A DNA stretch of 57,982 nucleotides from Planctomycetota bacterium (GCA_016779225.1 JADHNZ010000016.1:1-57982), one strand, 5' to 3'. Positions 8,123 to 17,558 are shown, counted from the stretch's first letter. Made by a program: numbers and translations. The notes: generated by a model from the sequence alone, not told the origin.

Positions 8123-9544
8123 TCAGCCGGCCGAGCCCGCAAGGCGCGCGAAGGCTGCCAGCAGCGCCTCCTCGTCCCCGGGCAGGAGCGTGCGCGGATC
8201 CACGCGCACCGCGTCATCGTGCACGCGCGCGAACACGGGCGGATCCATGGCGCGCAGCGCGGCCGCCAGCGTGCCGGCCGAGCGCGCGGGATCGACCACG
8301 CGCACCACGGGGCCCGCGAGGAACACGCCCGGAGCGGAGCCGCTGCCTGGCTGGCTCTGCCCCGGCTCCGAGCAAGCCTCGAAGCCGAGCGCCTCGAGGG
8401 CGCTCGCGAGGCGCTGGGCGACGGGCTCGAGGCTCTCTCCCTCCGCGAGCAGCATGCGGCGCGCAGGCAGCTCGTCCCCACGCCCAGCGAGCAGCAGCTC
8501 CAGGGTCGCCTCCAGCCCGGCGAGGGTCACCTTGTCACACCGCAGAGCCCGGTACATGGGGTCCCGGCGCAGACGCGCGATCGCCTCGCGGCGCCCCACG
8601 CAGAGGCCCGCCTGGGGCGCTCCGAGGAGCTTGTCCCCGCTGAAGGTCACCACATCCACGCCGCTGTCCACGGCCTGGGCGACCTCGGTCTCACCCCCGA
8701 CCCGCTCCCCAAGGGGGCTCATGGTCGGCAGCTCGATCAGGCCGGAGCCCAGGTCCCAGGCCGTGGCCACCTCGCGCCGGCGGCCAAGCTCCGCCATGGC
8801 GGCAGGGTCCACCTCGCTGGTGAACCCGACCACGCGGAAGTTCGAGGGGTGCACCTTCATGAGCAGCCCGGTCTCGGCCGTCAGCGCCGCCTCGTAGTCC
8901 TCGATGCGGGTGCGGTTGGTGGCGCCGACCTCAACCAGGCGCACGCCGGCCGCGGCCATCACCTCGGGCACGCGGAAGGAGCCCCCGATCTCGACCAGCT
9001 CGCCGCGGCTGACCACCGCCTCCTGGCCGGTGGCCAGGGCGTGCATGGTGAGGAGCGCGGCGCCCGCGTTGTTGTTGACGGCGATGCCGGCCTCGCAGCC
9101 GACCAGGCGCCCGAGCAGCTCGCTGATGCGGTCGTCCCGGCGGTTGCGCTCCCCGCTCACCCGGTCCACCTCCAGGACGCAGAAGGAGCGCGCGGCCTCC
9201 TCCATGCGCGCGGCCACCTCCGGGTGCACCGGCGCCCGCCCGAGGCCCGTGTTCAGCACGACGCCGCTCACATTCACCGCGCGGCGGATCCCGCGCGCGC
9301 GGTCGCGCTGCACGAGGGACCGCATGGACTCACCGAGGCCGCCGCCCGCGAGGCGCGCCTCGAGCCCCTGGGCGTCCAGGTCTCCCGCTCGGATCTCCTC
9401 GCGCCAGGCCTCGACCAGCCGCTGCGCGAAGGTGCGCAGCACGGCGCGGCCGACCTCCGGCGCAAGGGGCGCCACGCTCGCGTCCCGCAGCACCTCGTCC
9501 ACGGAGGGGAGCAGGCGATAGGGGTTGTCGGTGCCAGAGGCCAT
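8123..9544 (-). CDS. selA: L-seryl-tRNA(Sec) selenium transferase
   Basis: SelA is a PLP enzyme that uses selenophosphate to convert Ser-tRNA(Sec) to Sec-tRNA(Sec). The 473-aa product matches the family length (E. coli 463 aa). Visible features include the N-terminal domain start NPYRLLPSVDEVL, the motif INVSGVVLNTGLGRAP-like at ~90-104, NNNAGA (158-162), EIGGSFRVPEVM, and the PLP-binding Lys305 in SGDKLLGAPQAG. The ATG at 9544 was chosen because it precedes NPYRLLPSVD directly. A longer open frame upstream only reads the antisense of recJ. selA is divergent from recJ (93 bp) and convergent with the SPFH pair. With selD and tRNA-Sec in the same 9 kb, only selB is missing from the window. Confidence 0.95.
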   Translation of the reverse strand: MASGTDNPYRLLPSVDEVLRDASVAPLAPEVGRAVLRTFAQRLVEAWREEIRAGDLDAQGLEARLAGGGLGESMRSLVQRDRARGIRRAVNVSGVVLNTGLGRAPVHPEVAARMEEAARSFCVLEVDRVSGERNRRDDRISELLGRLVGCEAGIAVNNNAGAALLTMHALATGQEAVVSRGELVEIGGSFRVPEVMAAAGVRLVEVGATNRTRIEDYEAALTAETGLLMKVHPSNFRVVGFTSEVDPAAMAELGRRREVATAWDLGSGLIELPTMSPLGERVGGETEVAQAVDSGVDVVTFSGDKLLGAPQAGLCVGRREAIARLRRDPMYRALRCDKVTLAGLEATLELLLAGRGDELPARRMLLAEGESLEPVAQRLASALEALGFEACSEPGQSQPGSGSAPGVFLAGPVVRVVDPARSAGTLAAALRAMDPPVFARVHDDAVRVDPRTLLPGDEEALLAAFARLAGSAG

Positions 9545-9625
9545 GGCTCCAGTGTGGGCCACAGGCTGGGGCCAGGGAAGCCCGAAGCGTTCCGCGGAAA
9601 GCGCGCCGGGCGCCGAGCCATCGAG

Positions 9626-9631
9626 TAGCCT
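9626..9631 (+). promoter_or_regulatory. -10-like element directly before recJ
   Basis: TAGCCT ends 6 nt before the GTG start of recJ, so the predicted transcription start falls on or next to the start codon. This is a leaderless arrangement with no -35 match at the expected distance. Confidence 0.45.
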
Positions 9632-9637
9632 GCGCCG

Positions 9638-11392
9638 GTGAACGCTCCCTCGCGCCGTCCCTGGACCCTGGCCAGCCCCAGCGCCGAGCCCCTCGCCGCG
9701 CTCCAGCGCCTGTCCGGCGTCACGCCCCTGCAGGCTCGGCTGCTCGCGAACCGCGGACACCAGGCCGACGAGGCCTGCAAGGCTCACCTCCAGCAGGGCC
9801 TCGAGCTGCACGACCCCATGCAGCTGCCCGACATGCAGGCGGCGGTCGAGCGACTGCACCGGGCGGTAGAGGAGCGCGAGACCATCCTCGTTCACGGGGA
9901 CTACGACGTGGACGGCGTGACCGGGACCACGATCCTCGTGCGCCTGCTGCGCCTGCTCGGCGCCTCGGTGGAGTGGCACATCCCCCACCGCATGCGCGAC
10001 GGCTACTCGTTCGGGGACCACTCGATCGCCCGGGCCGAGGCCGTCGGGGCGCGCGTCGTCGTGAGCGTGGACAACGGCACGAGCGCGGTCGAGGTCATCC
10101 GACAGCTCAAGGAGCGTGGCATCGACACGGTCGTCACCGACCACCACGAGCCCCCCCTGGGTGACCTCCCCCCGGCGGTCGCCATCGTGAACCCCAAGCT
10201 CCCGGGCTCCGAGTATCCCTTCCGCGAGCTCTGTGGAGGCGCGGTCGCGTTCAAGCTCGCCTGGGGCCTGTGCCAGCGCGTGACCGGGGCGGCGCGGGTG
10301 CGCCCCGACCTGCGGGAGTTCCTGATCGACTCCATGAGCCTGGTGGCCGTGGCGACGGTCTGCGATGTGGTGCCCCTCCTGGACGAGAACCGCTCCCTGG
10401 CCCGCTCGGGCCTGCGCTCCCTGGCGGCAACGCAGCACGCCGGGACGCGGGCCCTGCTGCGCGTGTGCCGGCTCGACAAGCAGCAGCTCACCGCCAGCGA
10501 TGTGGGCTTCGGGATCGGGCCGCGCCTCAACGCCGCGGGGCGCCTGGACTCGGCGGCGCGCAGCGTGGAGCTCTTGCTGTGCGAGGATGAGGGCCGCGCG
10601 CGCGTCCTGGCCGAGGAGCTCGAGGCCCTCAACACCCAACGCAAGGCCATGACCGAGACCCTGCTCGAGAGCGCGCGTGCCCAGGCGCGGCTCTTCGGAG
10701 ACGCAGCGGAGTGGCCGGTGCTCGTGCTCGGCAAGCAGGGCTGGCACCAGGGACTCGTGGGCATCGCCGCCGGGCGACTGGTCGAGGAGTTCGGACGCCC
10801 CGCTCTCGTGATCGGGTTCGACGGCGAGGAGGGCCGCGGCAGCGCGCGCACCGTGGAGGGGGTCGATGTCCTCGAGCTCATGCACGCCGGCAAGGAGCAC
10901 ATGCAGCGCTACGGCGGGCACGCCCAGGCCGCAGGCTGCGAGGCGCGGCTCGAGGACCTCCCCGCCCTGCGCGAGGCCATCTGCTCCGCAGCGCGTGAGG
11001 CCGGCGTGGCCGATCGCTCCGGTCCCGCGCCGCTCCAGGTGGATGCGGAGCTGCCCTGGAGCGAGGTGAGCGAGAGCCTCCAGCGCCAGCTCGATCACCT
11101 GGCCCCGTGGGGCGAGCGCAACGCCGAGCCGCTGTTCCTCTCCAGCGGCGTCCGCCTCGCCGAGCCCGCGCGGGCCGTGGGCGACGGCAAGCACCTCCTG
11201 CTCAAGCTGCGTGACGGCGACGCGGTGCTCAAGGCCATGGCCTTCTTCCAGGGGGACCGCATCGCCGAGCTCCAGCAGGGCGTGGACCTGCATGTGGTGT
11301 TCACGCCCACCTGGAACGAGTTCCGCGGGCAGCGCAACCTCGAGGTGCGGCTCCTCGACTTCGCCGTGGGCGAGCGGCCGCAGCTCGGCTGA
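9638..11392 (+). CDS. recJ: single-stranded-DNA-specific exonuclease RecJ
   Basis: RecJ is a 5'-3' single-strand exonuclease used in recombination and mismatch repair. The 584-aa product has the DHH phosphoesterase motifs: HGDYDVDGVTGT at ~87-97, SVDNGT (~143-148) and TDHHEPP (~167-173). These supply the Mn-binding Asp and His residues. It then has the DHHA1 region with GKQGWHQGLVGIAAGRL and the motif RYGGHAQAAGC. The C-terminal OB-fold part contains LAPWGERNAEPLF and ends with the family's strand-rich tail. The length is typical. Translation starts at GTG 9638, six bases after a -10-like hexamer. It is the only gene of its transcription unit, and a gene on the other strand follows immediately. 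Confidence 0.95.
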   Translation: MNAPSRRPWTLASPSAEPLAALQRLSGVTPLQARLLANRGHQADEACKAHLQQGLELHDPMQLPDMQAAVERLHRAVEERETILVHGDYDVDGVTGTTILVRLLRLLGASVEWHIPHRMRDGYSFGDHSIARAEAVGARVVVSVDNGTSAVEVIRQLKERGIDTVVTDHHEPPLGDLPPAVAIVNPKLPGSEYPFRELCGGAVAFKLAWGLCQRVTGAARVRPDLREFLIDSMSLVAVATVCDVVPLLDENRSLARSGLRSLAATQHAGTRALLRVCRLDKQQLTASDVGFGIGPRLNAAGRLDSAARSVELLLCEDEGRARVLAEELEALNTQRKAMTETLLESARAQARLFGDAAEWPVLVLGKQGWHQGLVGIAAGRLVEEFGRPALVIGFDGEEGRGSARTVEGVDVLELMHAGKEHMQRYGGHAQAAGCEARLEDLPALREAICSAAREAGVADRSGPAPLQVDAELPWSEVSESLQRQLDHLAPWGERNAEPLFLSSGVRLAEPARAVGDGKHLLLKLRDGDAVLKAMAFFQGDRIAELQQGVDLHVVFTPTWNEFRGQRNLEVRLLDFAVGERPQLG

Positions 11393-11438
11393 GCCTCGGC
11401 CGTCCGGAGCAGCGCCCCCCCCGGAGCCCTCGCCCCCG

Positions 11439-13217
11439 TCACTGGGTGACGACGAGGCGAATCATGTTGCTGACGCTGCTGTTGGACCCGCAGGGCCCCT
11501 GCGGATCCCGGTACCAGAACTGGAAGTAGTACGAGGCGCCGAGGATCAGCTGCGCCCCAACCGGCATGTTCGCCTGGATGTAGTCACCCAGTCCGGCGGG
11601 GGTGTTGACGACCCCAAGGCTGCTCGCCACCTGCACGGCCGGGAACCGGTACTTCACCCCCACGGCGCAGGTGAGCCCGTCCCCCAGGACGGTGTTCGGG
11701 CCGCTGCCGAGCGCGTAGAACAGGATCCCCGGCGCCGCGGGGGGGAGCTGGGTCACCTCGAAGGTGAGGTCGTCCATGTAGCGACTCGAGCTGCCGCGGC
11801 CCTCGAGCAGGGCGCCGGCTCCGGTCGAGTTGGCGCAGCCCGACCCGCCCGAGCCGTCGTTCCCGCAGGGCCCCTTGCCGGGACCGCAGTCGCACACGAT
11901 GTCGCCCGGGTCCTCGCACTCATCGGGGATCAGGTTGGAGTTGTCGTCCCTCGACCCCCCGATCATGATGTCCACCGAGTCCGGTCGGCCGTTGCCGTTG
12001 CAGTCGATGAAGTCCTCGTCGTCATCGGTGATCGAGGCAGCCGTGAGGTCGTCGGCGTCCCCGCCCGACTCGCGCTCGGTCCGCAGCCCCAGCACCTCCG
12101 CCGCGACGAGCACGCCGGGGTTGCCGTTGCCCCCCTCGACGGGCGGCATGAGGATGTCGCCGGGCTCGATGGGGATGCCCTGCAGGGAGTCCGTCTGTCC
12201 GACCGTGGCCGAGCCGCGGCGCAGGCTGAAGAGGACCATGTCCTCGCCGCCCTCCCAGGCGAAGGGAATCTTGGACAGCTGGCAGCCGGCGATCCCGTTC
12301 TCCAGCAGGATCAGGGCGTCCAGGTCGTCGAACAGAGGATCGAGCCCCAGGGAGCCGGCGTTGGCGTACACGCTGATCACGCCGGAGTTGGAGACCAGGA
12401 TGTCCGCGGGGCTCACGCCCTGTGCGGCCGCGCTGTCCGAGTTCGTATAGCCGAACGGGTCGGTCAGGGCCCCGTCCAGGGAGAAGAAGAGGGCCGAGCC
12501 CAGGCCCTGACCGATCTGCAGGGCATCCACATGGCTGCCCGTGTCCTGGGTGGCGAAGGGCAGGCCCTGACCGGGGATGTTCGGCTCCTTGAGCGCGTGC
12601 CCCGGAGCCAGGGCTCCCGTGGGGCTGGGCTCGCCGTTGCCGTCCACACAGAGCGCCTGGACCCGCGCCCAGGTCGAGCCGGTGTTCGGAGCGAGGGGCG
12701 GCGGCGGCAGGAAGATCGTGCACCACACATCCCCCGAGACATCGGCCACCGCAGCCTCGCTGCGCACCGACGGATCGAGGGGCGTCTGCGGGTTGCCCTG
12801 CGCATACTCGTCGACCGTGAAGAACACCCGCCAGTTGGTCTCCTGCGGGTTGTTCTTGATGATCGCATCCTGGCCCGTGGAGAACGCGTCCACATCGATC
12901 CCGCACGGATCGCCCCCGAGGTGCCCGACACAGCTGGCGTAGTTCGCGAGCCCCAGGTCCCCCCCACTCACCTCGATCTTCACGCCCCCGTTGCCGCCGA
13001 GGAGCAGGGGCGTGGCGTCCAGGAGATCGCCCTCGGTGACGAAGTCCGTCGAGCCTTGAGCGAGGGTCCCGATCAGGGGTCCGTGGTAGTCCAGGCTGTA
13101 GGTCATGCGCGCCTGGGCGGTGGCGTCCGCCGTGAGCAGGAGCCCGGCGGGCAGCAGGGCCGCGAGGCGCGCAAGGGTCGCCCAGGGGGGCGCAGGGGAC
13201 TGGGTGACGGGCCGCAT
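11439..13217 (-). CDS. secreted protein with calcium-binding-like loop and WYRD C-terminal domain
   Basis: A 592-aa extracellular protein with a signal peptide (LAALLPAGLLLTADATAQA, cleavage after ~AQA). The central part is strand-rich, with many Asp/Asn/Gly turns and no enzyme motif. Around residues 400-430 is an Asp/Asn-rich loop, DCNGNGRPDSVDI followed by DDNSNLIPDECE. It resembles the dockerin-like calcium loops common in secreted planctomycete proteins. The last ~130 residues (CANSTG to FQFWYRDP) are a divergent copy of the C-terminal domain of the two secreted proteins at 19.6 and 21.0 kb. TAGGGT at 13242-13247 may be its -10 box. The function is unknown; an extracellular structural or binding role is a guess. 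Confidence 0.7.
   Translation of the reverse strand: MRPVTQSPAPPWATLARLAALLPAGLLLTADATAQARMTYSLDYHGPLIGTLAQGSTDFVTEGDLLDATPLLLGGNGGVKIEVSGGDLGLANYASCVGHLGGDPCGIDVDAFSTGQDAIIKNNPQETNWRVFFTVDEYAQGNPQTPLDPSVRSEAAVADVSGDVWCTIFLPPPPLAPNTGSTWARVQALCVDGNGEPSPTGALAPGHALKEPNIPGQGLPFATQDTGSHVDALQIGQGLGSALFFSLDGALTDPFGYTNSDSAAAQGVSPADILVSNSGVISVYANAGSLGLDPLFDDLDALILLENGIAGCQLSKIPFAWEGGEDMVLFSLRRGSATVGQTDSLQGIPIEPGDILMPPVEGGNGNPGVLVAAEVLGLRTERESGGDADDLTAASITDDDEDFIDCNGNGRPDSVDIMIGGSRDDNSNLIPDECEDPGDIVCDCGPGKGPCGNDGSGGSGCANSTGAGALLEGRGSSSRYMDDLTFEVTQLPPAAPGILFYALGSGPNTVLGDGLTCAVGVKYRFPAVQVASSLGVVNTPAGLGDYIQANMPVGAQLILGASYYFQFWYRDPQGPCGSNSSVSNMIRLVVTQ
11442..11837 (-). repeat. WYRD C-terminal domain, copy 1 (divergent)
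   Basis: Domain-level repeat: a Cys-Asn-Ser-Thr-Gly start, a Leu-Pro turn, a GLTC-type segment and FQFWYRDP near the end. It shares layout, but only modest identity, with the copies at 20341-20748 and 21841-22245. Confidence 0.5.
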
Positions 13218-13283
13218 GTGGGTCTCCAGAGGGCGACCGCGACCCTACCAGAGGGCGCGCGAAACAGGGGAGCCGAGGCGCGC

Positions 13284-16200
13284 TCAGCGCGGATCCAGCT
13301 CAAACTGGCCCCGCTCCCATGAGGCCAGCGGGCGCCCCGGCCGGGAGCGCGCCACGGCCTCGAGGTCTGCGGGCACGACGGAGACGCGGCCTCCGCGCGC
13401 CATCAGCCACCGCAGGGGTCCCGGAGAGCGGTCGAACCAGGCCGCCGCGCCGCCGGCCCTGGGCGTTCCCTCGAGCAGCACGCCGACGGCCCCGTCCTCC
13501 GTGGACCAAAGGGCCACGCCGCCGCCCGCGTCCGAGGTCACCGCGAGCCTCCCATCCGCCGAGAGGTCCAGCGCGGAGAGGGGTGCGCCGTGGGGCACGG
13601 CCGGCTGGTCCGCGTCTCGCAGCTCCTGGCCCTCGCGCAGGACGCGCAGGCTGGCGGCTGGCCCGCGGCGGGCCGTGACCAGCACGCCTCCGCGCTCCCG
13701 CACCCAGTCCGCCCGCAGGATGCGCCGACCCTCCGCGGCCAGCACTCCGCTGGACGGGTCGAGGCGACGCAGGTGATGGTCGTTGCCGTGTAGCACGAGC
13801 GCGCCGTCGAGGCGCAGCAGGCTACGCGTCCCGGGCTGGCCGTCGAGCGAGGGCACCTCGAGTCGCGTGGCGATCCGCTCACCGCCCCCCAGGAGCCAGG
13901 CTCCCTGCCCCTGCCTCTGCGCGAGCAGCAGCTCTCCGCCCGCTCCGAACGCCGCGAGCTCCACCGGCTCCGGCAGCTCGAGAGCCCGCGGGGGACCGAA
14001 GCCCTCGGACGCGTCCTCGCTCAGCACGAGGACCCGCCCGCCCGACTCCACCAGCACCACCTGAGCGCCGCGCGGGCCAAGCGCCGCCTCGGCCAGGCTC
14101 CCCTCCCAGGAGGCGAGGATTCGCCCCTCTGCGCTCTCGAGCACCCATGCCCCGGACGCGCCCCAGACCAGCGCCCGCGTCCCGTCGTCGCTGAGTCGGA
14201 GCTGCGTCGCGGGAGTGGCCCGACGCCAGCGGAGCGCGCCCGGCTCGGCGCGCGGCGCCTCGCCCTCACCCGCCGACGCGTCCTCCCGGTCAGCGCGCTC
14301 GCGAGGGGTCTCCACCACGGACACCTCTCCCTCTCCCAGCAGCCAGGCGTGCTCCCCGCCAGGAGCGAAGGCCGCGGCGTCCGCGCCCTTCGCCTCCACA
14401 TCGAAGCACCCGGCGGGCCGATGCGCTGCGTAGGCGAAGGCCATCTCGAACGCCGAGGCGGCGATGACCTCGCGACCGTCGAGGCTCCAGGTCAGGAAGG
14501 ACGGACGCACGAAGTCCCGGGCCCGGCCGGTGACCGTGCCCGAAGGCGCCAGGAGCAGCAGGCCGCCATCCCCCAGCAGCAGGACCGCACGGCCCCCGTC
14601 AGGGGCGACCGAGCCGGAGCGCGGCGTGGCACCCGCCAGCTGGACCTCGACCCACGCGGGCGGCGCAATGGCGCCCGATCTGGCCCCCGTGGGCCCATTG
14701 GGAGAGGCCCGCGGACCGAGCCGACCCACGAAGGCCCTCTCCTTGGACCAAGCGAGCGCGAGGCCGGCCTCCAAGACGAGGCCGCTGAGGCCGCCCTCGA
14801 GACGGGGCGCCCCCTCGAGCAGCCCACCCCGACCGCACAGGTTCCCGGCCTCGTCCAGCCAGACGGGGGCGCCGTCCGCCGCGCCAGCTGCGCGCACGGA
14901 CGCGGCGAGCGGCTGGGGGTCCTGCCCGTCGCTCGCGGCGAGGCCGGGGCCGAGCTGCTCGAGCCGGCGCCCTGCAGCCTCCGGCTGCGTCACGAGCGCA
15001 AGCAGGGCACCCGGCTGGCCCGCGATGGCGACCGAGCCGGGCGCACCGCGAGGCCACTCCTCAAGGGGTGCCCCCGTCTGCGCCTCGATCACCAGGCGGC
15101 GGCCATCCGCGCAGGCCACGAGGCAACGGCCCCCGTCCAGGGGTCGGAGGTCACAGGGCGCGGCCTCGCGCAGGAGGGGTCCGAACGCGAGGCCCATAGG
15201 CTCTGCTCCCACGCCGGGCGCGCCAGCACCGCGGCCAGCCGCATGGGCCCCGATCCCCAGCAGCCCGGCCTCGGGGTCCGCAAGCAGCAGCAACCCTCCG
15301 CAGGCCACGAGGCGCGTGCCCTCACCGACGGTGAACCCGGGCGGGAGCTGGGCCAGGTCCACGGTCTCGCCCCCCGGCCGGCTGCGCCGCAGGCGCCCGT
15401 CGCGATCGAGGGTGACCCACTCCTCGCCCTCCTCGCCGGCGACCGGCACGAGGGCCAGCAGCTTGGTGCCCGACGGCAGGCGCAGGGTGCGCGCCAGCCG
15501 GTCCTCCAGGAGCGGCTCGAGCAGGGCGCTGCTCGCGGCGGGTCCGGGTGCCAGCTCGAGCGCCTCCAGCGCGAGCCCCACGGCGGCGGCCGGCCGGTCG
15601 GGGACGAGCTCGGCCACGCGGCCGACGAGGGCGCGGCCGCGGGAGAGGTCGAGGGCCGCGCGCACCTCGGCCAAGAGGTCGAGGGTCACAACGAGGGCAA
15701 CGGACAGCACCAGGAAGGTCGCGGTCAGCCCGCTGGCGATGCCGGGGTTGCGGCGCGCCCAGCGACGCAGGCGCAGGGCGGGTCCGGCCGGCCTGGCCTG
15801 CACGGGCTCGAAGTCACAGATGCGGCGCAGGTCCTCGGCGAGGGCGAGGGCCGTCGGATAGCGCCGCGCGGGGTCCTTCTCGAGGGCGACCTGGAGCACC
15901 GCGGCGAGGTCCTCCCCGGCGGCGGGGCACGCGGCGCGCGGGTCGGGGGTGGGCGCGTGCAGGATCGCCTGCTGGATCTCGAGCAGGCTCGTGCCGGTGA
16001 ACGGCCGCGCGCCGGTCAGGGCCTCGTGCAGGGTGACTCCGAGGGCGAACACATCGGACGCCGGGCCCACCTTGCCCACGCGCCCGTCGTGCTGCTCGGG
16101 CGCCATGTAGGCAGGAGTGCCGAAGACATCCCCGGACTGGGTGAGCGTCTCGCCCAGGCCACTCCCGTCGGTGGCCAGCCCGAAGTCCAGCAGCACCGGA

Positions 16201-16883
16201 CGGCCCTCCTCGTGCACGAACAGGTTGCCCGGCTTGAGGTCCCGGTGCACGACGCCGGCCTCGTGTGCGGCATGCACCGCGCGGGCGGCGGCCTCGAAGA
16301 AGCGCAGCAGGCCGTGCAGCTGCGCGCGCGTGCGCGGGAGCAGCACGGGGCCGCGTCCCTCGCGGGCGCTCGCGCCGCTGCGCGCGAGCTCGAGGGCGTG
16401 CCCCAGGTCGTGCCCCTCGAGCACCGGCATCGCGATCCAGGGCGCCTCGGCCTCCACATCGGCGTCCAGGACAGGGCAGATGGAGGGATGCGCCAGGGCG
16501 GCGAGGGCCTCGGCCTCGCGGCGGAGGCGCGCCCGGCGGTGGTCGGTGATGAACGCCCCGGCGAGGAGCTTGAGCGCCACCGTGCGCCGGATGCGCGTGT
16601 CCTCGGCCACCCAGACACTCCCCTGGCCGCCCTTGCCCAGCTCCTCGAGCAGCCTGTAGGGACCGATGCGCCCGGCGCCTGCCTCCGCCGCCTGCGCCTC
16701 GGCGGGGGCCTCACCGCCGCCGCCCTGCAGCCTCAGGAACTCCTCGGCCACGGCCACCTCGTGGCGTGGAAAGCGGCGCAGGTACTCGCCCAGGCTGCGC
16801 ACACGCCCTGCCGCCTCGTCCTCGTCGTAGAGGCAGAGGAAGTCGAACACCGCGGCAGCGGTCGCCTCGCCCTGGGGGTCCAT
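13284..16883 (-). CDS. membrane-anchored Ser/Thr protein kinase with propeller-like sensor region
   Basis: A 1199-aa Hanks-type kinase. A ~75-residue N-terminal region with SLGEYLRRFPRHE is typical of planctomycete kinases. The kinase domain begins at IGPYRLLEELGKGGQGSVW (P-loop), has ALKLL (catalytic Lys), VVHRDLKPGNLF (catalytic loop), LLDFGLA (DFG) and GTPAYMAPEQ (activation segment), so all key residues are present. One membrane segment follows (SGLTATFLVLSVALVVTLDLL, ~405-425). The rest, ~770 aa, is WD/PQQ-like repeats ending in DLSADGRLAVTSDAGGGVALW, probably a propeller on the far side of the membrane. The start at ATG 16883 is preferred; ATG 16895 is the alternative. The gene is divergent from the ECF sigma gene only 27 bp away, a pairing known in planctomycetes. 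Confidence 0.88.
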   Translation of the reverse strand: MDPQGEATAAAVFDFLCLYDEDEAAGRVRSLGEYLRRFPRHEVAVAEEFLRLQGGGGEAPAEAQAAEAGAGRIGPYRLLEELGKGGQGSVWVAEDTRIRRTVALKLLAGAFITDHRRARLRREAEALAALAHPSICPVLDADVEAEAPWIAMPVLEGHDLGHALELARSGASAREGRGPVLLPRTRAQLHGLLRFFEAAARAVHAAHEAGVVHRDLKPGNLFVHEEGRPVLLDFGLATDGSGLGETLTQSGDVFGTPAYMAPEQHDGRVGKVGPASDVFALGVTLHEALTGARPFTGTSLLEIQQAILHAPTPDPRAACPAAGEDLAAVLQVALEKDPARRYPTALALAEDLRRICDFEPVQARPAGPALRLRRWARRNPGIASGLTATFLVLSVALVVTLDLLAEVRAALDLSRGRALVGRVAELVPDRPAAAVGLALEALELAPGPAASSALLEPLLEDRLARTLRLPSGTKLLALVPVAGEEGEEWVTLDRDGRLRRSRPGGETVDLAQLPPGFTVGEGTRLVACGGLLLLADPEAGLLGIGAHAAGRGAGAPGVGAEPMGLAFGPLLREAAPCDLRPLDGGRCLVACADGRRLVIEAQTGAPLEEWPRGAPGSVAIAGQPGALLALVTQPEAAGRRLEQLGPGLAASDGQDPQPLAASVRAAGAADGAPVWLDEAGNLCGRGGLLEGAPRLEGGLSGLVLEAGLALAWSKERAFVGRLGPRASPNGPTGARSGAIAPPAWVEVQLAGATPRSGSVAPDGGRAVLLLGDGGLLLLAPSGTVTGRARDFVRPSFLTWSLDGREVIAASAFEMAFAYAAHRPAGCFDVEAKGADAAAFAPGGEHAWLLGEGEVSVVETPRERADREDASAGEGEAPRAEPGALRWRRATPATQLRLSDDGTRALVWGASGAWVLESAEGRILASWEGSLAEAALGPRGAQVVLVESGGRVLVLSEDASEGFGPPRALELPEPVELAAFGAGGELLLAQRQGQGAWLLGGGERIATRLEVPSLDGQPGTRSLLRLDGALVLHGNDHHLRRLDPSSGVLAAEGRRILRADWVRERGGVLVTARRGPAASLRVLREGQELRDADQPAVPHGAPLSALDLSADGRLAVTSDAGGGVALWSTEDGAVGVLLEGTPRAGGAAAWFDRSPGPLRWLMARGGRVSVVPADLEAVARSRPGRPLASWERGQFELDPR

Positions 16884-16893
16884 GCGCGGGGGC

Positions 16894-16903
16894 ATGGTAC
16901 AAA
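16894..16903. promoter_or_regulatory. overlapping divergent -10 elements of kinase and sigma genes
   Basis: The forward hexamer TACAAA (16898-16903) ends 7 nt before the sigma ATG. The reverse hexamer TACCAT (16899 down to 16894) ends 10 nt before the kinase ATG at 16883. They share two bases, so both promoters cannot be open at once. This is inferred from sequence only. Confidence 0.4.
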
Positions 16904-16910
16904 GGGGTGT

Positions 16911-17558
16911 ATGCAGCCCCCCAGCGAGCCCGGCGCCGGCGACCCGGAGGCCTTCCCCGCAGAGGAGCTCGGCCAGACCATGGTCTGGGTGCAGCAGGCC
17001 CAGGGCGGGGACCGTGAGGCCTTCGAGACGCTCTTTGCCCACCTCACCCCCGCGCTCTACGCCTGGGCGGACATGCGTATCCGCCCCGCGCAGCGCGGCC
17101 AGCTGGACCCGGGCGATGTGGTGCAGGAGGTGTTCCTCCGCGCGCTGCGCGCGTTCGACGGCTTCACCCTCGACGGCCCGTCGATCCGCGCCTGGCTGTT
17201 CCGGATCGCCAAGAATGTCCTCCTCGAGGCCGGCCGCGCCGCGCGCAAGCACGGCACCGGGAGCTCCGGCTCGGAGACTCGCGAGCTGGCCCTGCACGGG
17301 ATCCCGGACTCCATCACCTCCGCGTCGATGCGCCTGGCGCGGGACGAGCAGCTCACCGCCTTCCGCGAGGCGGTCGAGGCCCTGCCCGAGGAGGACCGCG
17401 CCCTCGTGGTCCACTGCGGCATCGAGGGCATGAGCCGCAGCGAGGTCGCCGACCGCCTGGGTCTCGGCGTCGAGGCCGTCACGAAGCGCTGGCAGCGCCT
17501 GCGCACGAAGCTCGAGGAGCGGGGCCTGCCCGAGATGCTGCTGGCCCTGGCCCACTAG
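16911..17558 (+). CDS. ECF-type RNA polymerase sigma factor
   Basis: A 215-aa sigma-70 family factor. Region 2 is recognisable in DPGDVVQEVFLRALRAF and SIRAWLFRIAKNVL (core binding and -10 recognition, ~75-115). Region 4 carries EALPEEDRALVV and MSRSEVADRLGLGVEAVTKRW, a helix-turn-helix for the -35 element (~155-200). The product lacks region 3 and has no membrane anchor or anti-sigma partner next to it. The neighbour is a transmembrane Ser/Thr kinase transcribed the other way. Kinase-associated ECF groups are known in Planctomycetota, and phosphorylation of the factor by that kinase is the likely control. ATG 16911 lies 7 nt after TACAAA, so its mRNA may be leaderless. Confidence 0.88.
   Translation: MQPPSEPGAGDPEAFPAEELGQTMVWVQQAQGGDREAFETLFAHLTPALYAWADMRIRPAQRGQLDPGDVVQEVFLRALRAFDGFTLDGPSIRAWLFRIAKNVLLEAGRAARKHGTGSSGSETRELALHGIPDSITSASMRLARDEQLTAFREAVEALPEEDRALVVHCGIEGMSRSEVADRLGLGVEAVTKRWQRLRTKLEERGLPEMLLALAH

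Noticed and set aside
9545-11293. N-terminal extension of selA to 1056 aa
   Set aside because: The extension is the antisense of recJ. SelA starts at 9544 with its normal N-terminus.
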